A stretch of DNA of 64,000 nucleotides from Podospora pseudoanserina (lineage: Eukaryota > Ascomycota > Sordariomycetes > Sordariales > Podosporaceae). Both the position numbers and the translations under genes were made by a program. Where the stretch lies: NCBI RefSeq assembly GCF_035222485.1, contig NC_085924.1:372001-436000 (forward strand), read 5' to 3'. Shown here piece by piece: positions 22,410-35,200 of this stretch (the stretch's first letter is position 1; every line of letters begins with the position of its first letter). Below the pieces are notes generated by a model, which saw only the letters and a program-made list of their open reading frames with translations, did not search any database and had not been told where the DNA came from.

Positions 22410-23271
22410 TGACGATGGCGAACCGACAAACGGCAGATTGACCCGCCAAGTTTCAGACATTGTTGAGAGTTCGTGGCAGTCCTCTTTTTGTCGTTGGAAA
22501 TTTGAACTGTCTGGGCGTCAGATGAGGACGCCGATTGAACCACCTTATGCTTGATGACGGCCTGCCACGCAGCTATCCTTTAGACAGAACCGCAAGAAAG
22601 CGACACTGCGACCCACGGAGCCGTTTACCGTTGGTTCATGATAGCTGCAGGGTCGGAGCGACCAGTCTTTGCGCAGCTTGAGGCGAGTGGCGAGTAACAA
22701 GGCAGTCCCAAACACAAAGAGGGCCGGGACGATCCTTCAAGTGTGCATAAACCCTCCGACACAAATGTAACAGCTCCAGTGAGGAGATCGGGACGTCGGC
22801 GGCGGCTTATTCTTTGCTCCGAATTCGGTCTTCGGAATACTATACCAAGTCAACTACACGCTGGCTCCGGGACTCCACCCACCTCTTCCTCGGACCCGGA
22901 TCATCGAGGGCAGAGTTACATGCGGATAGTTCAGAACAAGGAGCGTGCAGCGGTGGCAAGTGGTGGTTTACCGGGGGCCGCCACTGCACCGGCTAACATG
23001 GCGGAAAAACGAGCTTCCGTGAAGAACCTCAATGGCAGCAAGGTGAGATATAGGTCGTGTAGAATGCTCCCCGACTGTCGGGAGAGAGCCTCAGAGTACT
23101 TTCGACAGTGACATCTGAGATTTTAGCTGAGCATGTTACATGTACCCAAAGAGCGAAATACCGCACCGCCACAACAAGCCCTTGACTTGAACTTGCGGTA
23201 CTCGCCTAGACGGCACAGCCTTTTTGTGTCGCGTCCTGTCTGTTGATCAGTCCCAGAAACCAAGAACCAAA
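22410..23271. promoter_or_regulatory. Bidirectional promoter P450 / PKS-NRPS
   Basis: An 862-bp gap between divergent start codons. It contains tcggagcg (22653-22660, reverse complement of the CGCTCCGA core seen at 14.2 and 19.3 kb) inside the near-palindrome GGTCGGAGCGACC. It also has a perfect palindrome CCGAATTCGG at 22819-22828. Both are plausible zinc-cluster factor targets. Confidence 0.45.
22819..22828. promoter_or_regulatory. CCGAATTCGG palindrome
   Basis: A perfect inverted CCG-N4-CGG pair 444 bp before the PKS-NRPS start codon, followed by a third half-site (TTCGGA). This geometry suits a dimeric Zn2Cys6 protein; binding is inferred. Confidence 0.35.
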
Positions 23272-26200
23272 ATGTCTTCGGCCAAGTCGACCAACGAGCC
23301 CATCGCGGTGATCGGCTCCGCTTGTCGCTTCGCGGGCGGTTCCAGCAGCCCCTCTAAGCTATGGGACCTCCTCAAAGAGCCCCGTGACGTGCTGAGAGAT
23401 ATCCCAGACAGCCGCTTCAGCGCTGAGGGCTTCTACCACCCTGACGGCTCGTACCACGGCCGCTCCAACGTCAAGGCCTCGTATCTCATCGAGGAGGATG
23501 TGCGGACCTTTGACGCCCAGTTCTTTGGCATCAAGCCTGTCGAGGCCGGCGCTATCGACCCACAGCAGCGCCTGTTACTAGAGACGGTGTACGAGGCGCT
23601 CGAGTCGGCGGGGCAGTCAATCCAGAGCCTCCGCGGCAGCGACACGGGCGTGTACGCGGGCCAGATGTGCAGCGACTTTGAGTTCCTAGCATACCGCGAC
23701 CTCGATGAGCTGCCCACGTACCGTAAGTGGAAAAAATGATTATCCAGTGTCCAGACCAAGGAAATGCTGACTCTGGCATGACAATTTAGATGCCACCGGC
23801 ACAGGCCGCAGCATTATGGCCAACCGCGTCTCCTACTTCTTTGACTGGCACGGGCCGTCGATGACGCTCGACACGGCTTGCTCGTCCAGCTTGTACGCCG
23901 TGTACCTCGCGGCCCAGGCGTTGCGGTCGGGCGAGTCGCGCGCAGCCGTCGCGTGCGGGACCAACCTTCTTCTTGGACCCGAGTACTTTGTCAGCGAAAG
24001 CAAGCTCAATATGCTGTCACCGGACTCGAGATCGCGGATGTGGGATGTTGCGGCGAATGGATATGCGCGAGGAGACGGTGTGGCTGCAGTGGTTGGTACG
24101 TTTCCCTGAAGCGGGAGCTTGTCTCTGGTTTCACCAAAAATAAAAAAATAAAAAAATTGACCGCTAATCAACACAACGGTTTCGACACAGTCAAAACACT
24201 GAGTGCCGCACTTGAAGATGGCGACGATATTGACTGCATCATTCGCGAGGTCTGCGTCAACCAGGATGGCGCCACAAGCGGCATCACCATGCCCAGTGCC
24301 AAGGCGCAAGCCGCACTCATCCGGCAAACATATACCAAAGCCGGCCTCGACTACCTTGGCGATGGCAGACCCCAGTACGTCGAGGCGCACGGAACCGGGA
24401 CGCCAGCTGGTGACCCGATCGAGGCCGAAGCGCTCAGTACTGCCTTCTTCCCAGATGGTACCCCACAGGCACAGTCACAGCAGCCGATCTATGTCGGCTC
24501 AATCAAGACGGTCCTGGGCCACACCGAGGGAACCGCCGGAGTGGCGGCCTTGATCAAAGTGTCGCTGGCGCTTCAGCATGGTTTGATTCCGCCAAACATG
24601 CACTTCAACCAGCTCAACCCCAAAATTGAGCCCTTTTACCACAGCCTCCAGATCCCTACCTCCCTGGGCGAGTGGCCGGTTCTACCTGCAGGGCAAGCGC
24701 GCCGTGCCAGCATCAACAGCTTTGGATTTGGAGGTGCCAACGCGCATGCAGTCATCGAGAACTACATTCCCGAGCTTCACAGGTCGAATTTGATAAGTCG
24801 AGAGACTCTACTCTCTCCACAACGACCCGCGGCACTTCCCTTTGGAGTGTATGGTCATGGTGGGCTGCTGATTGATACCAAGAGTGAGGGTGGTTTCGAG
24901 GACGAACACCAGCCCGAGGAACTTCCAATGGGGCCCTACGTCTTCTCGGCTGCGTCGGAGCAATCCCTCGTTGCCAATCTCGAGGCCTATTCTGCATATC
25001 TGGCTGGGCCAAGCGCCACCGCGCTCAACCCTCGCGACCTGGCATGGACTCTGCGCCAGCGCCGTTCTAATCTGCCTTTCAAGGTGGCTTTCCCGGCTGG
25101 CTCAATCGAGCAACTCCGATCCAGCATTGACGCAAGGTTAGAAGAAGCCAAGTCCAACAAGACGGCGCTGGGACGGAGGTCATTGCTGCCGCAGAACAGT
25201 AAGCCCCGAGTACTCGCCGTTTTTACTGGTCAAGGCGCACAGTACGCCCGCATGGGAGCTGAGCTACTCAATCGCTCTCCCATGGCGCGGCAAACCATCA
25301 ACCAGCTCGAAGGGCATCTGGCCGCCCTTCCCGAGTCGCAGCGGCCTCGGTGGTCTCTGGAGCAGGAACTGCGGGCCCCGCCGGCCACAAGCCGTCTAAA
25401 CGAGGCCACCTTGTCTCAGCCTCTCTGCACGGCGCTGCAGATCGTACAGGTGGACCTCCTACGCGTTGCAGGCGTCGAGTTCACGGGAGCCGTTGGGCAC
25501 TCGAGCGGCGAGATTGGCGCCGCCTATGCCGCCGGTCTCCTGTCAGCCCGCGACGCGCTATTGGTGGCCTACTTCCGGGGCTTGACCGCGTCCAGCGCTG
25601 CCAGCCCCAGCGGCGCCCATGTCAAGGGAGCCATGATGGCCGTGGGCACCTCGATGGAGGACGCGGCCGAGATTGTTGCCGAGTTCGAAGGCGCAGCCAC
25701 GGTGGCGGCTTGCAACTCGTCGGCCAGCGTCACGCTCTCAGGCGACCAAGACGCCATCGACGAGTTGGCCATCATTTTCGAGGACGAGGGGAAGTTCAAC
25801 CGCAAGCTCAAGGTCGACAAGGCGTACCATTCGAGCCACATGCTGCCTTGCTCGGCGCCGTACATTCAGGCCCTTGGCGGCAGTGGTATCAAGGTGCGGG
25901 CTCCTGCCCCTGGCAACTCCAAAGGCCGCCCTGTCTGGTACTCCACTGTGTACCCAGACCTGGATATGTCTTCCCCTGAAGCGCTGGGAAAACTGCAAGA
26001 TGGCAGCTATTGGTCTGACAATATGGTGCAGCCGGTGCTTTTCTACCAGGGGTTGAACAAGGCACTGGCGGCGACTGGAACGTTTGACCTCGCGATTGAG
26101 ATCGGCCCGCACCCGGCGCTCAAGGGCCCAGCAACCCAGACCATACAAGAGGCGCTGAACCGTGACATCCCTTATCATGGCGTGCTCGCCCGCGGCACCG

Positions 26201-29200
26201 CGGCCGATGTCGCCCTCTCTGCTGCTCTTGGCTTCCTCTGGAGCCAGGAGAGCACGTCCCAGTCACTGGTCAACCTTGAATCGTTCGAAATCGCCGCCGG
26301 CGCCGCCAAGGGCGACGGGTACCGAGTTTTGAAAGGGCTGCCCTCGTACCAGTGGAACCACGAACGGGCCTACTGGAGGGAGTCGCGACGCTCCCGCCGC
26401 CTTCGCACTCGCAAGGTGCGTGTCAATCCCATCCTCGGAGCCGTCGAGCCCGAGATCTCGACCACGCAACAACGCTGGCGCAACATACTCCGGGAGCGCG
26501 AGATCCCATGGCTGTCGGGCCATCAGCTGCAGGGCCGCACGGTCTTCCCGGCTGCCGGATATGTATCGACACTGATCGAGGCTGTGCGCCAGCTCCCGCA
26601 GATTGCCGATGCCGGTGGTGATAGTAGTAACACGATTCGCTTGATCGATATCTCCAACTTCCGCATCTTGCAGGCCATATCCTTCGGCGAGGATGACAGC
26701 GGCGTCGAGATCCTGGTGACGCTGGAGAACATCCTCAAGGACGACGAGCGCCAGAGCTTGCGGGCACACTTTACTTACTCGGCTTCTGGTTCTGGGCGGG
26801 ACCCCGACGCCTTTGCCTTGTCCGCGAGCGCCGACGTTGAGGTTCTGCTTGGCGAGCCCGACGAGAGCTTGCTGCCTGCGCGCCAGGCTGACCCGCCCAA
26901 CTTGGTCGACGTGGCCGACGACCGCTTCTATGGGACCCTGGCTGACCGCGGATATGGATACACTGGGCCGTTCCGCGCCTTGTCTAGCCTTCGCAGGAAG
27001 CTGGGAAAGGCTGTTGCCCAAGTCTCCATCCCGCCGCGGCGGCCATTGGACGAATCAGGATCAGAATCGTCATACGAGAACACGCTTCTCGTTCACCCTG
27101 GCACGCTGGACGGCGCCATCCAGGCCGTACTTCTTGCCTTCTGCCATCCGGGCGATGGTCAGCTTTGGTCACTGCACGTCCCCACCGTTATGGAGCGGAT
27201 TCGGGTGAACCCAGCCCTCTGCGGGTCTGGCTGGGGAGAGGCCGAGTCCGTTCACGTGGCCGCCATGTCGGAGGCTAGTGCCGATGGTGATAAGGCAGGC
27301 ATGGCGGGCGACGTGGACATCTTTGCTGCACCAAGAGGTAACTGGGCTGCAGAACACGCCGCCATTCAGGTCGAAGGCGTACGCACCGTCCCTTTTGCTG
27401 GTGCGACGGCTGCCGACGATGACAGGATATTTGGTAGGATGCGTTGGGCGAACGGCAGTCCGGACGGCGACGACATGTTGGCCTTGGATGCTGAGACCAC
27501 GCCGTTCGAGCGGAACCTCGTTGTGGGCGCCGAGCGTGCCGCCCTCTTCTACCTGCGCGAGTTTGAGCGGGATCTGGCTCCCGACCACCCCGTGAGAAGC
27601 CACCCAACCTACAGCCACTACCTCGCCTTTGCGCGTCATATGAACGGGCTTCAGAACCAGGGCCGCCACAAGCATGCTCGCAAGGAGTGGGCCAGTGACA
27701 CCCTAGAAGATGTTCTCGCTGCTACGGAGCCCTTCAAGGACTGCATTGACATCCGCATCATCCACAAGGTCGGCGAGATCATGTCTCCCATCTTCGATAA
27801 CACGGCGCCTGTCGTTCCGGAGCAAACTGTTCCCTTGCCCATCGAGCTTCTGGCAGAGTACTACGCCGACGCCGTTGGCTCGAATCAGTGTGCCCAATGG
27901 TTGGGCCGAGCGGTGAAGCAGCTCGTGCACCGTTACCCGAACATGAACATCCTCGAGGTCGGCGCCGGGACTGGAGCCGCGACCAAGCCCATCCTAGCCC
28001 ACATCGGAGCCCAGGGATTCTCGTCGTATACCTACACCGATATCTCAGCCTACTTCTTCGAAGAGGCCACCTCGATCTTTGCGCCCTACACGAAGCGCAT
28101 GATTTTCAAGACACTGGACGCGGCGCGGGACCCCATCTCACAGGGCTACACCCCAGGCTCGTACGACCTAATAGTAGCAGCGTCCGTCCTTCACGCAACT
28201 CCAAGACTGGGGCAAACTCTGCGCAACCTCCGTCGGCTCCTACGCCCCGGCGGCTTCCTTATCGTCAACGAATCTACCAACAGCACATTTGCCCGCGATG
28301 GCTTCATCTTCGGCACCATGCCAGGCTGGTGGACAGGAATGGACGAAGGCCGTACTCTCTCTCCGCTCGTGGGGCCCGAGCATTGGGACGAGTTGTTGAG
28401 GGAGAGCGGTTTCTCGGGGGTGGACACGATCACGCCTTTGGAGGCGGTCCAGGAGACGCACTCCAACGCCGTCTTTGTCTCACAGGCCGTTGATGATACG
28501 GTCTCGTTTCTGCGTGAGCCGCTGTCGTCTCCTTTCCCCGGTGGTGTTGGTGGTGACGGTGCAAGTCTGCAAGACCTAGTCATCATAGGCGGGGCTACAC
28601 TCCGCACGGGTCGCGTCGTGTCGGAAATCAAGCGCGCCCTTGCTCCTCACGTCTCGGGCAGCGTCATCACCTTCAAGCGTCTGCTTGACCTGCCTGCGGA
28701 CTGGCACTCCAACCTGTCGCCAGACGCTTGCGTGCTAAGCCTCTCGGAACTTGATTCCCCCGTATTCGAGGATCTGACGGCGGCCAGCTTCGACGCCCTC
28801 AAGAGGCTCGTGGCCGTCGAGCATACCCTCCTGTGGGTCACGCGCGGCAAGCTGTCGGGTGACAGCGCCGCGTCCGGCATGAGCGCGGGATTCCTCCGCG
28901 CCGTCGTCCACGAGGTCCCCGGCCTCCGGGTGCAGTGCGTCGATCTGGACCCCGAACTCCACCTTGGTGGTGGGGCTAACGGTCGAGCGGACGCCGCTCT
29001 CCTCGCCGAGGCGCTGCTGCGGTTCCGGCATCTCGCCCGAATCCAGACTCAGGTACAGACGACGCAGGCTCAGGAACCGCCGCTGTGGTCTGTCGAGCCC
29101 GAGATCGCCGTGGACGCGCGTGGCCACCAGCTGGTGCCGCGCTTCCTGCCCGACATTGACGCCAATGATCGGTTTAACTCGGCTAGGCGGACCATTACGC

Positions 29201-32200
29201 GTGAGCTGGACGTGCGCGAGGCTGACGCTGTCGTCACGGTGGAGACGGAGAAGGACAAGGACAAGACGGGTTACCGGGTTGTCGACACCTCCCTGCTTCG
29301 GGACGCAGATAAACTGGCTTCCGAGTTGGGCAGCAACACTACGGAGCTGCGTGCGACGACCGCAATCATCTCCCCGGTCGATACTCCTCTTGGTCTGCTC
29401 TTCTTGACTTTGGGTCTGGAGGAGGAAGAAGAGGCCGGTGACTCCCGCTTCTTGGCCTTGGCCGAGTCTCTGACGTCCAGAGTCAGGGTCCCAAGGTCTG
29501 CCACCGCTCCTATCGCCAACTCCAAGGGGCGTGTTACTACCTCGCCGTCGTCTCCGGGAATCCGTGAGACTGAGGACGCAAAGCTCCTGGTCCAGGTTGC
29601 CGCCCACCTCCTCGCCGAGTCTGCACTCCAGGGTCTCGTGCCGGGCCAAAGCATCACATTCCACAACGCTTCGAGCGGTCTCGCTCGCGTGTTGGGACGG
29701 CGGGCGGCGGAGCGGGGTCTCAATGCCATCTTTACGACCAGTCGGGGTGCCGAGACGACCGGGGGAGATCATGCTGCTGCCACAACCATCTCAATCCCAG
29801 CTTTCTTACCAGCAAGGGAGATACGATCTCGGCTGCCCAAGGATCTGGCTCGCTTCGTCATCGCATCGGCCCAAGACTCCCACCCGGCGGAGACAGAGAG
29901 AATTGTGGCCGTGCTGCCTGTCAATTGTCGCGTGGACCGTCTTACCACCGCCGCCTTCCAGGGCCAACCGGGCAGGGACCTGTCTGGAATGTCACCTTCT
30001 CCTTACCGTTCCGCGACAGAAAGTGCCCATGGAATGTTGGGGGACACCCTCCAGCGGGCCCTGAAGCATGCGCAAGAGGATCTCAAGACGCCGCCGCCTA
30101 TCGACGTCGATGTCGATTTCCCGGTCCATACTGTCAGCGCTAGCGACTTGACTGCTGCCACCTCGGTGCTCCCGGACCCTCTTGCAGTGCTCGATTGGCA
30201 AGCTACCCCCATTGTGCAAGCCCGTATCAGCCGGTTAGATACCAAGCCTATCTTCAAGTCGGACAGGACCTACTGGCTGGTGGGACTTTCGCGCGGCCTT
30301 GGACTTTCCATTTGTGATTGGATGATTGCCAAGGGGGCCAAGTACGTCGTCATTAGTAGCAGGAGCCCCGATGTGGAGGCTGGCTGGGAGGAGAGCTGCC
30401 GGAAGAAGGGCGCTGTTGTAAAGATCTTTGCTAAGTCAGTTTTCACTTTTTTTCATCCTTATTCTTGTCCTTTCTCTCGGCACCTATCTGCCTGGAACGA
30501 CCTTCTTACTAATTGATCATCATGTGCCAGTGATATCACCGACGGCAACTCTGTCGAGACCTTGTACAAGACCATCTGCGACACTCTCCCTCCCCTCGCT
30601 GGAGTCATGATGGGAGCCATGGTCCTCCGTGACCGACTTGTCCGCGACATGACATTCGAAGACATGCAGATCGTTCTCGGCCCCAAGGTAGACGGCAGTC
30701 GCCACCTTGACCGCCTACTAGGCGACCGTCCTCTTGACTTTTTCATCTACTTCTCCTCCATGATGCAGGTCCTAGGCAACCTCGGGCAAGCCAACTATGT
30801 CACCGCCAACGCCGCCTTCCCCGCCCTCGCTGCTCAGCGTCGGAAGCGGGGCCTGGCGGCCAGCATTGTGGACATCGGCGCCGTCTCGGGCGCCGGTGCC
30901 TTTGGCGTCTTTTCAAGCGAGTCGGCAGACAACGGCGAAAACAGCCTGCTCCTCGTCGGCCTGCGTCGCGTCTCCGAGATAGACGTGTACCAGCTCCTCG
31001 CCGAGGCCATTAACTCCGGGTACGGCCACCTGCCGCTGGGGCCGGGTGAGGAGCCGGCCATCGGGCTCGGGATGCGCTTTGTCTCGCCCGGTGAGCCCTC
31101 CCTTCCCAGGTGGTTCGGCAACCCGAAATTCGCGGGCTTCGTGCTTCGTGATGAGGACGAGGACAGCGCGCACCACGGCTCCGCAAACGGCAAGAATGCC
31201 GCCTCGGTGCAGGAGAGACTGCTCCAGGCGCAGAACACGACGCAGGTCCACGAGGCCATCAGAGACTCGTTCCTTGCCAAGGTCCGGCCGATGCTGCAGA
31301 TCGAGGGCGCCGACGACGACGCGCTCATGAGGATGCGCAGCAACGAGATTGGCATGGACTCGCTCATCGCCGTCGACATCCGCTCTTGGTTCCTCAAGCA
31401 GCTCTCCGTCAGCATCCCCGTTCTCAAGATTCTCAACGGGGTGTCGATTGGCGAGCTCGTCGACGAGGCCGTGGCCAAGATTTCCCCTGAGCTTGTCCCG
31501 AGCCTTAATTCGGATTCGGCTTTGTCTCCAAGGCCTACATCCGCCGGATCTTCGGTCCCGTCGTCATCATCGTCCTCGTCATCAGTCCCCAACTCTCCAG
31601 CAAGTCCAGCCACCGAGGCCACCTCCCGGATGTCGCACGAGACGGTCGGGGAGGCTGACCAGGACCTCGTCTCGCTCCCAAAAGGCAAGCAGCCCGAAAT
31701 ACCTGCTGTCATGACCAAACCGTTGACACTTGAAAGATCCATAAGCCTCTCGCACACCCAGTCCATGTTCTGGGTGGTCCACTCGCTGCTCGAGGACAAG
31801 ACCACCCTCAACCATACGGGCTTCACTCGCATGACGGGGCGGGTGCGGGTGCAGGACCTCAAGGCGGCCGTCCAGCAGCTCTCGAATCGTCATGAGAGCA
31901 TGCGCGCTTGCTTTTATCTGGAAGACCATGTCGTCAAGCAGGGCATCCTCAAGACGGGCAGAGTAGAGCTGGAGCACAGGGAGATAGGAAGCTACGAGGA
32001 GGTGGAGCAAGAATTTGATCAATTGAAAAAGCACGTCTACGACCTTGCTCGGGGCAAATTCATGCGCATCATCCTCCTGACGCGGACCGATTCCCCGACC
32101 GACAATTACCTAATGATCGGCGCACACCACGTCAACTTTGACGGCATGTGCACCCAGATCATCCTCCGCGACCTTGAGGCTTTCTACAGCCGCCGGGCTA

Positions 32201-35200
32201 ATTTGGCCCTGAGTTCCGCCGTCAACCAGTACAGCGCCTTCATCGATAAGCAGCGAGAGGACGAGATCACCGGGGCATGGGATGGTGACCTTGCCTTTTG
32301 GCGTCGCGAGTTCGCCACCATCCCCGAGCCGCTGCCGCTGTCGCGTGCCAGGGTCTCGGCACGGAAGCCTTTGCTGCGGTACGACGTGCATTTGGTCGAA
32401 TTCAGGCTTGATCCGGCCCTGGCGGAACGGGTACGGGCTGCGGCCCGGCAGCACAGGGGCGGCACCGCCTTTCATTTCTACCTCGCTGCGTTCCGCATCC
32501 TCTTGCAGCGGTTCCTCAGCCTCGGCGCCAGCAGCCATGGCGGCCAGCAGAATCAGCCAGCGAGTAATAACAGCGGTGATGATGATGATGATGATGATAT
32601 CTGCATCGGCATCGCCGATGCAAACCGACACGACGAAGAAACGCTCGGCAGCGTTGGCCCCTACATGAACCTCCTGGCGCTGCGGTTCCAAGACCGGCCT
32701 GCCACGTTCGCATCGGCACTTGCATCGGCGCGCGACAAGGCCTTTGCTGCGTTGAGCCACGCCGCGCCGCCCTTCGACACCGTGCTGCAAGCCTTGCGCG
32801 TGCCCCGTGACGTGTCGCACGCTCCGCTTTTTCAGGCCTTCCTCGATTACCGGCTCGGGTTTCCCGGCCAGCAGCCGTTTGCGGACTGCACGCTTGAGGC
32901 GCCGCGGTTCGAGCTCGGGCGGACAGCTTATGACCTGAGCGTGGATATTATTGATAATAACAACAACAGCAGCGACGCCAGCAGCGCCACCGGAGATGGA
33001 GGCGGAGGTAATGATGTGCTAGTGTCGGTGTATGGACAGGCTGCTCTCTACGAGCAGGAGGATGTTCGTGTCTTTGCTGCCTGTTTCGAGGACCTGATTA
33101 GGGAGTTTGCGCATGAACCGAGCAGGAGCTTGGTTGGGACCGGGAGCGAGTGGAGTTATCGTGATGCGGATGTCACCAAGGCGTTGGAGCTCGGCAGAGG
33201 TCCCGCATTTGAAACACGATGGCCCGGCACGTTGGCACACCGGCTCGACGACGTGGTGGCCGCAAATGGAGACAAGTTGGCTGTCCGGCTTGCAGTTACG
33301 ACGACCGGCAGCGAGGGTGGTGATTATCTCACCTACAAACAGCTCGATGACAAGACGAACGCCATCGCTGCCGCGTTGATGGAAAACGGCGTGTCCAGGG
33401 GCCAGTACGTCGCCGTCTACCAGGAGTTAACGCCAGACTGGATCTGCTCAATTATGGGCATTCTCAAAATCGGAGCTGTTTACGTGCCACTGGACCCAGG
33501 CACGCCCGCTGCCCGGCTCGCCATGGTTGTGGCTACATGCCATCCTGCTGCCCTTCTCGTGGACAAAACGACACAATCTGGTAGTACCGCCCTTGCCCTC
33601 GCCCTCGATACCTACCCCACTACCGTGATCGAAGTGTCAACAGTCCTAGAGCCTGCATTTAAGCCCAACAACCTTCAGCGGCGGATACAGACCGTGCCGG
33701 ATGCCCGCGACCCAGCCATCGCCCTCCACACGAGTGGCACCACGGGAACTCCCAAGGTCATTGTCCTGACACACGCCAACCTTACCAACGAGGTCGAATC
33801 CTCGACCAAGACCTACGGGCTGGATTCCAACGTCACCGTCCTGCAGCAGAGCGCACCCGGTTTCGACATGTCGGTCCTGCAAATTATGCTGGCCCTGGCT
33901 TTGGGCGGGACGCTTGTAGTTGTGCCGCGCGGGTTTCGTGGAGACGCCGTGGCCGTGACCGAGTTCATCGCCGAGCACAAGGTGACGTACACGTGCGCGA
34001 CCCCGACCGAGTACCGCAGCTGGTTCCGGCACGGCGACTGCGCGGCTCTGCGGCGCTCTCACTGGTCCGTCGCACTTAGCGGTGGCGAGGCCGTCGACCA
34101 TTCACTCCTCGGTGCCTTTCGCGAGCACTTTGGGGTCGGTGCCGAGTCGTCGCCCGAGAACATGCGGCCTTTCAGGCTGTTCAACGGCTATGGCCCCGCC
34201 GAGACAACTTGCTGCTCCGCCTCCATCGAGCTCACATCCATGCTTACATCCTCGGCCACGACCCCGGCCACGATCCCGGCCGGACATGCCTGTGCCAACG
34301 AGTCCGTCTACATCCTCGACGAGGAGATGCGCCCCCTGCCACTCGGCCTGCCCGGCGAGATCTGCATCGGCGGCGTGGCCGTGGCGCGCGGATATTTGGA
34401 ATCGGGCGAACAGCCGGTCCTCACCGCCCGAGCCTTTGTTCGGAATCCCTTCGCCACCGATGAATACATACGCAAGGGATGGACGACCATGTTCCGCACC
34501 AGAGACAGAGGCCGCCTCCTGCCTGACGGATCTCTTGTCGTCGAGGGCCGGATTGGCGACGACACCCAGATCAAGATCCGCGGCGTCCGCATTGACCTGC
34601 GGGACATCGAGCAGACTATAGTCCAGGCCTCTGAGGGCGCAGTGGTCGAGGCTGTTGCTGTTGCGCGGACGACGACGACCTCGTGCTCATCCGCTGCAGA
34701 GCAAGATTCCAAGTTTGTCGTTGGCTACGTCGTCTTGGATGCCGAGTTCCTCAGTCATGACGTGCAGCCACTTGAAGAAGGACCAACTGCGGCAACTTCA
34801 CGAGTACAGGGATACCTAGCTCGCCTCCTCTCAGACCTGCCACTCCCGCGTACCGTCCGACCCAGCATGCTGATTCCGATTGACAAAGTGCCACGCACCA
34901 CTTCTGGAAAGACGGACCGACGCGCGCTAGCGGTCCTGTCTCTCGACCGATCGTCCGCCTCCTCCAATACCACACACCAAGAACAGCCCCCAACAGACAT
35001 GGAGCTGCGCGTCCAGGCCATATGGGAGCAGGTCTTGAACTCCCAGCCTCATCCGGGTGAACATGTCAATCACCATAATACATATGAGACCCCCCTTGTG
35101 ACGGCGCAAGATACCGACTTCTTCCACGTTGGCGGGACGTCAATGCTGCTCCTAGATCTACGGCAGCAGATCAAAAGACAGCTGGGACTCTCGGTCCCAT

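Noticed and set aside
28735-29772. 345-aa open frame on the minus strand
   Set aside because: Lies fully inside the PKS-NRPS exon 3, a GC-rich antisense shadow.
28540-30240. Embedded ER domain in the megasynthase
   Set aside because: The segment after the methyltransferase lacks the ER nucleotide-binding GGVG motif; it reads as structural linker/KR pseudo-domain.
30834-31862. 342-aa minus-strand frame, very Ser-rich
   Set aside because: Antisense to KR-ACP-linker coding sequence; no motif.
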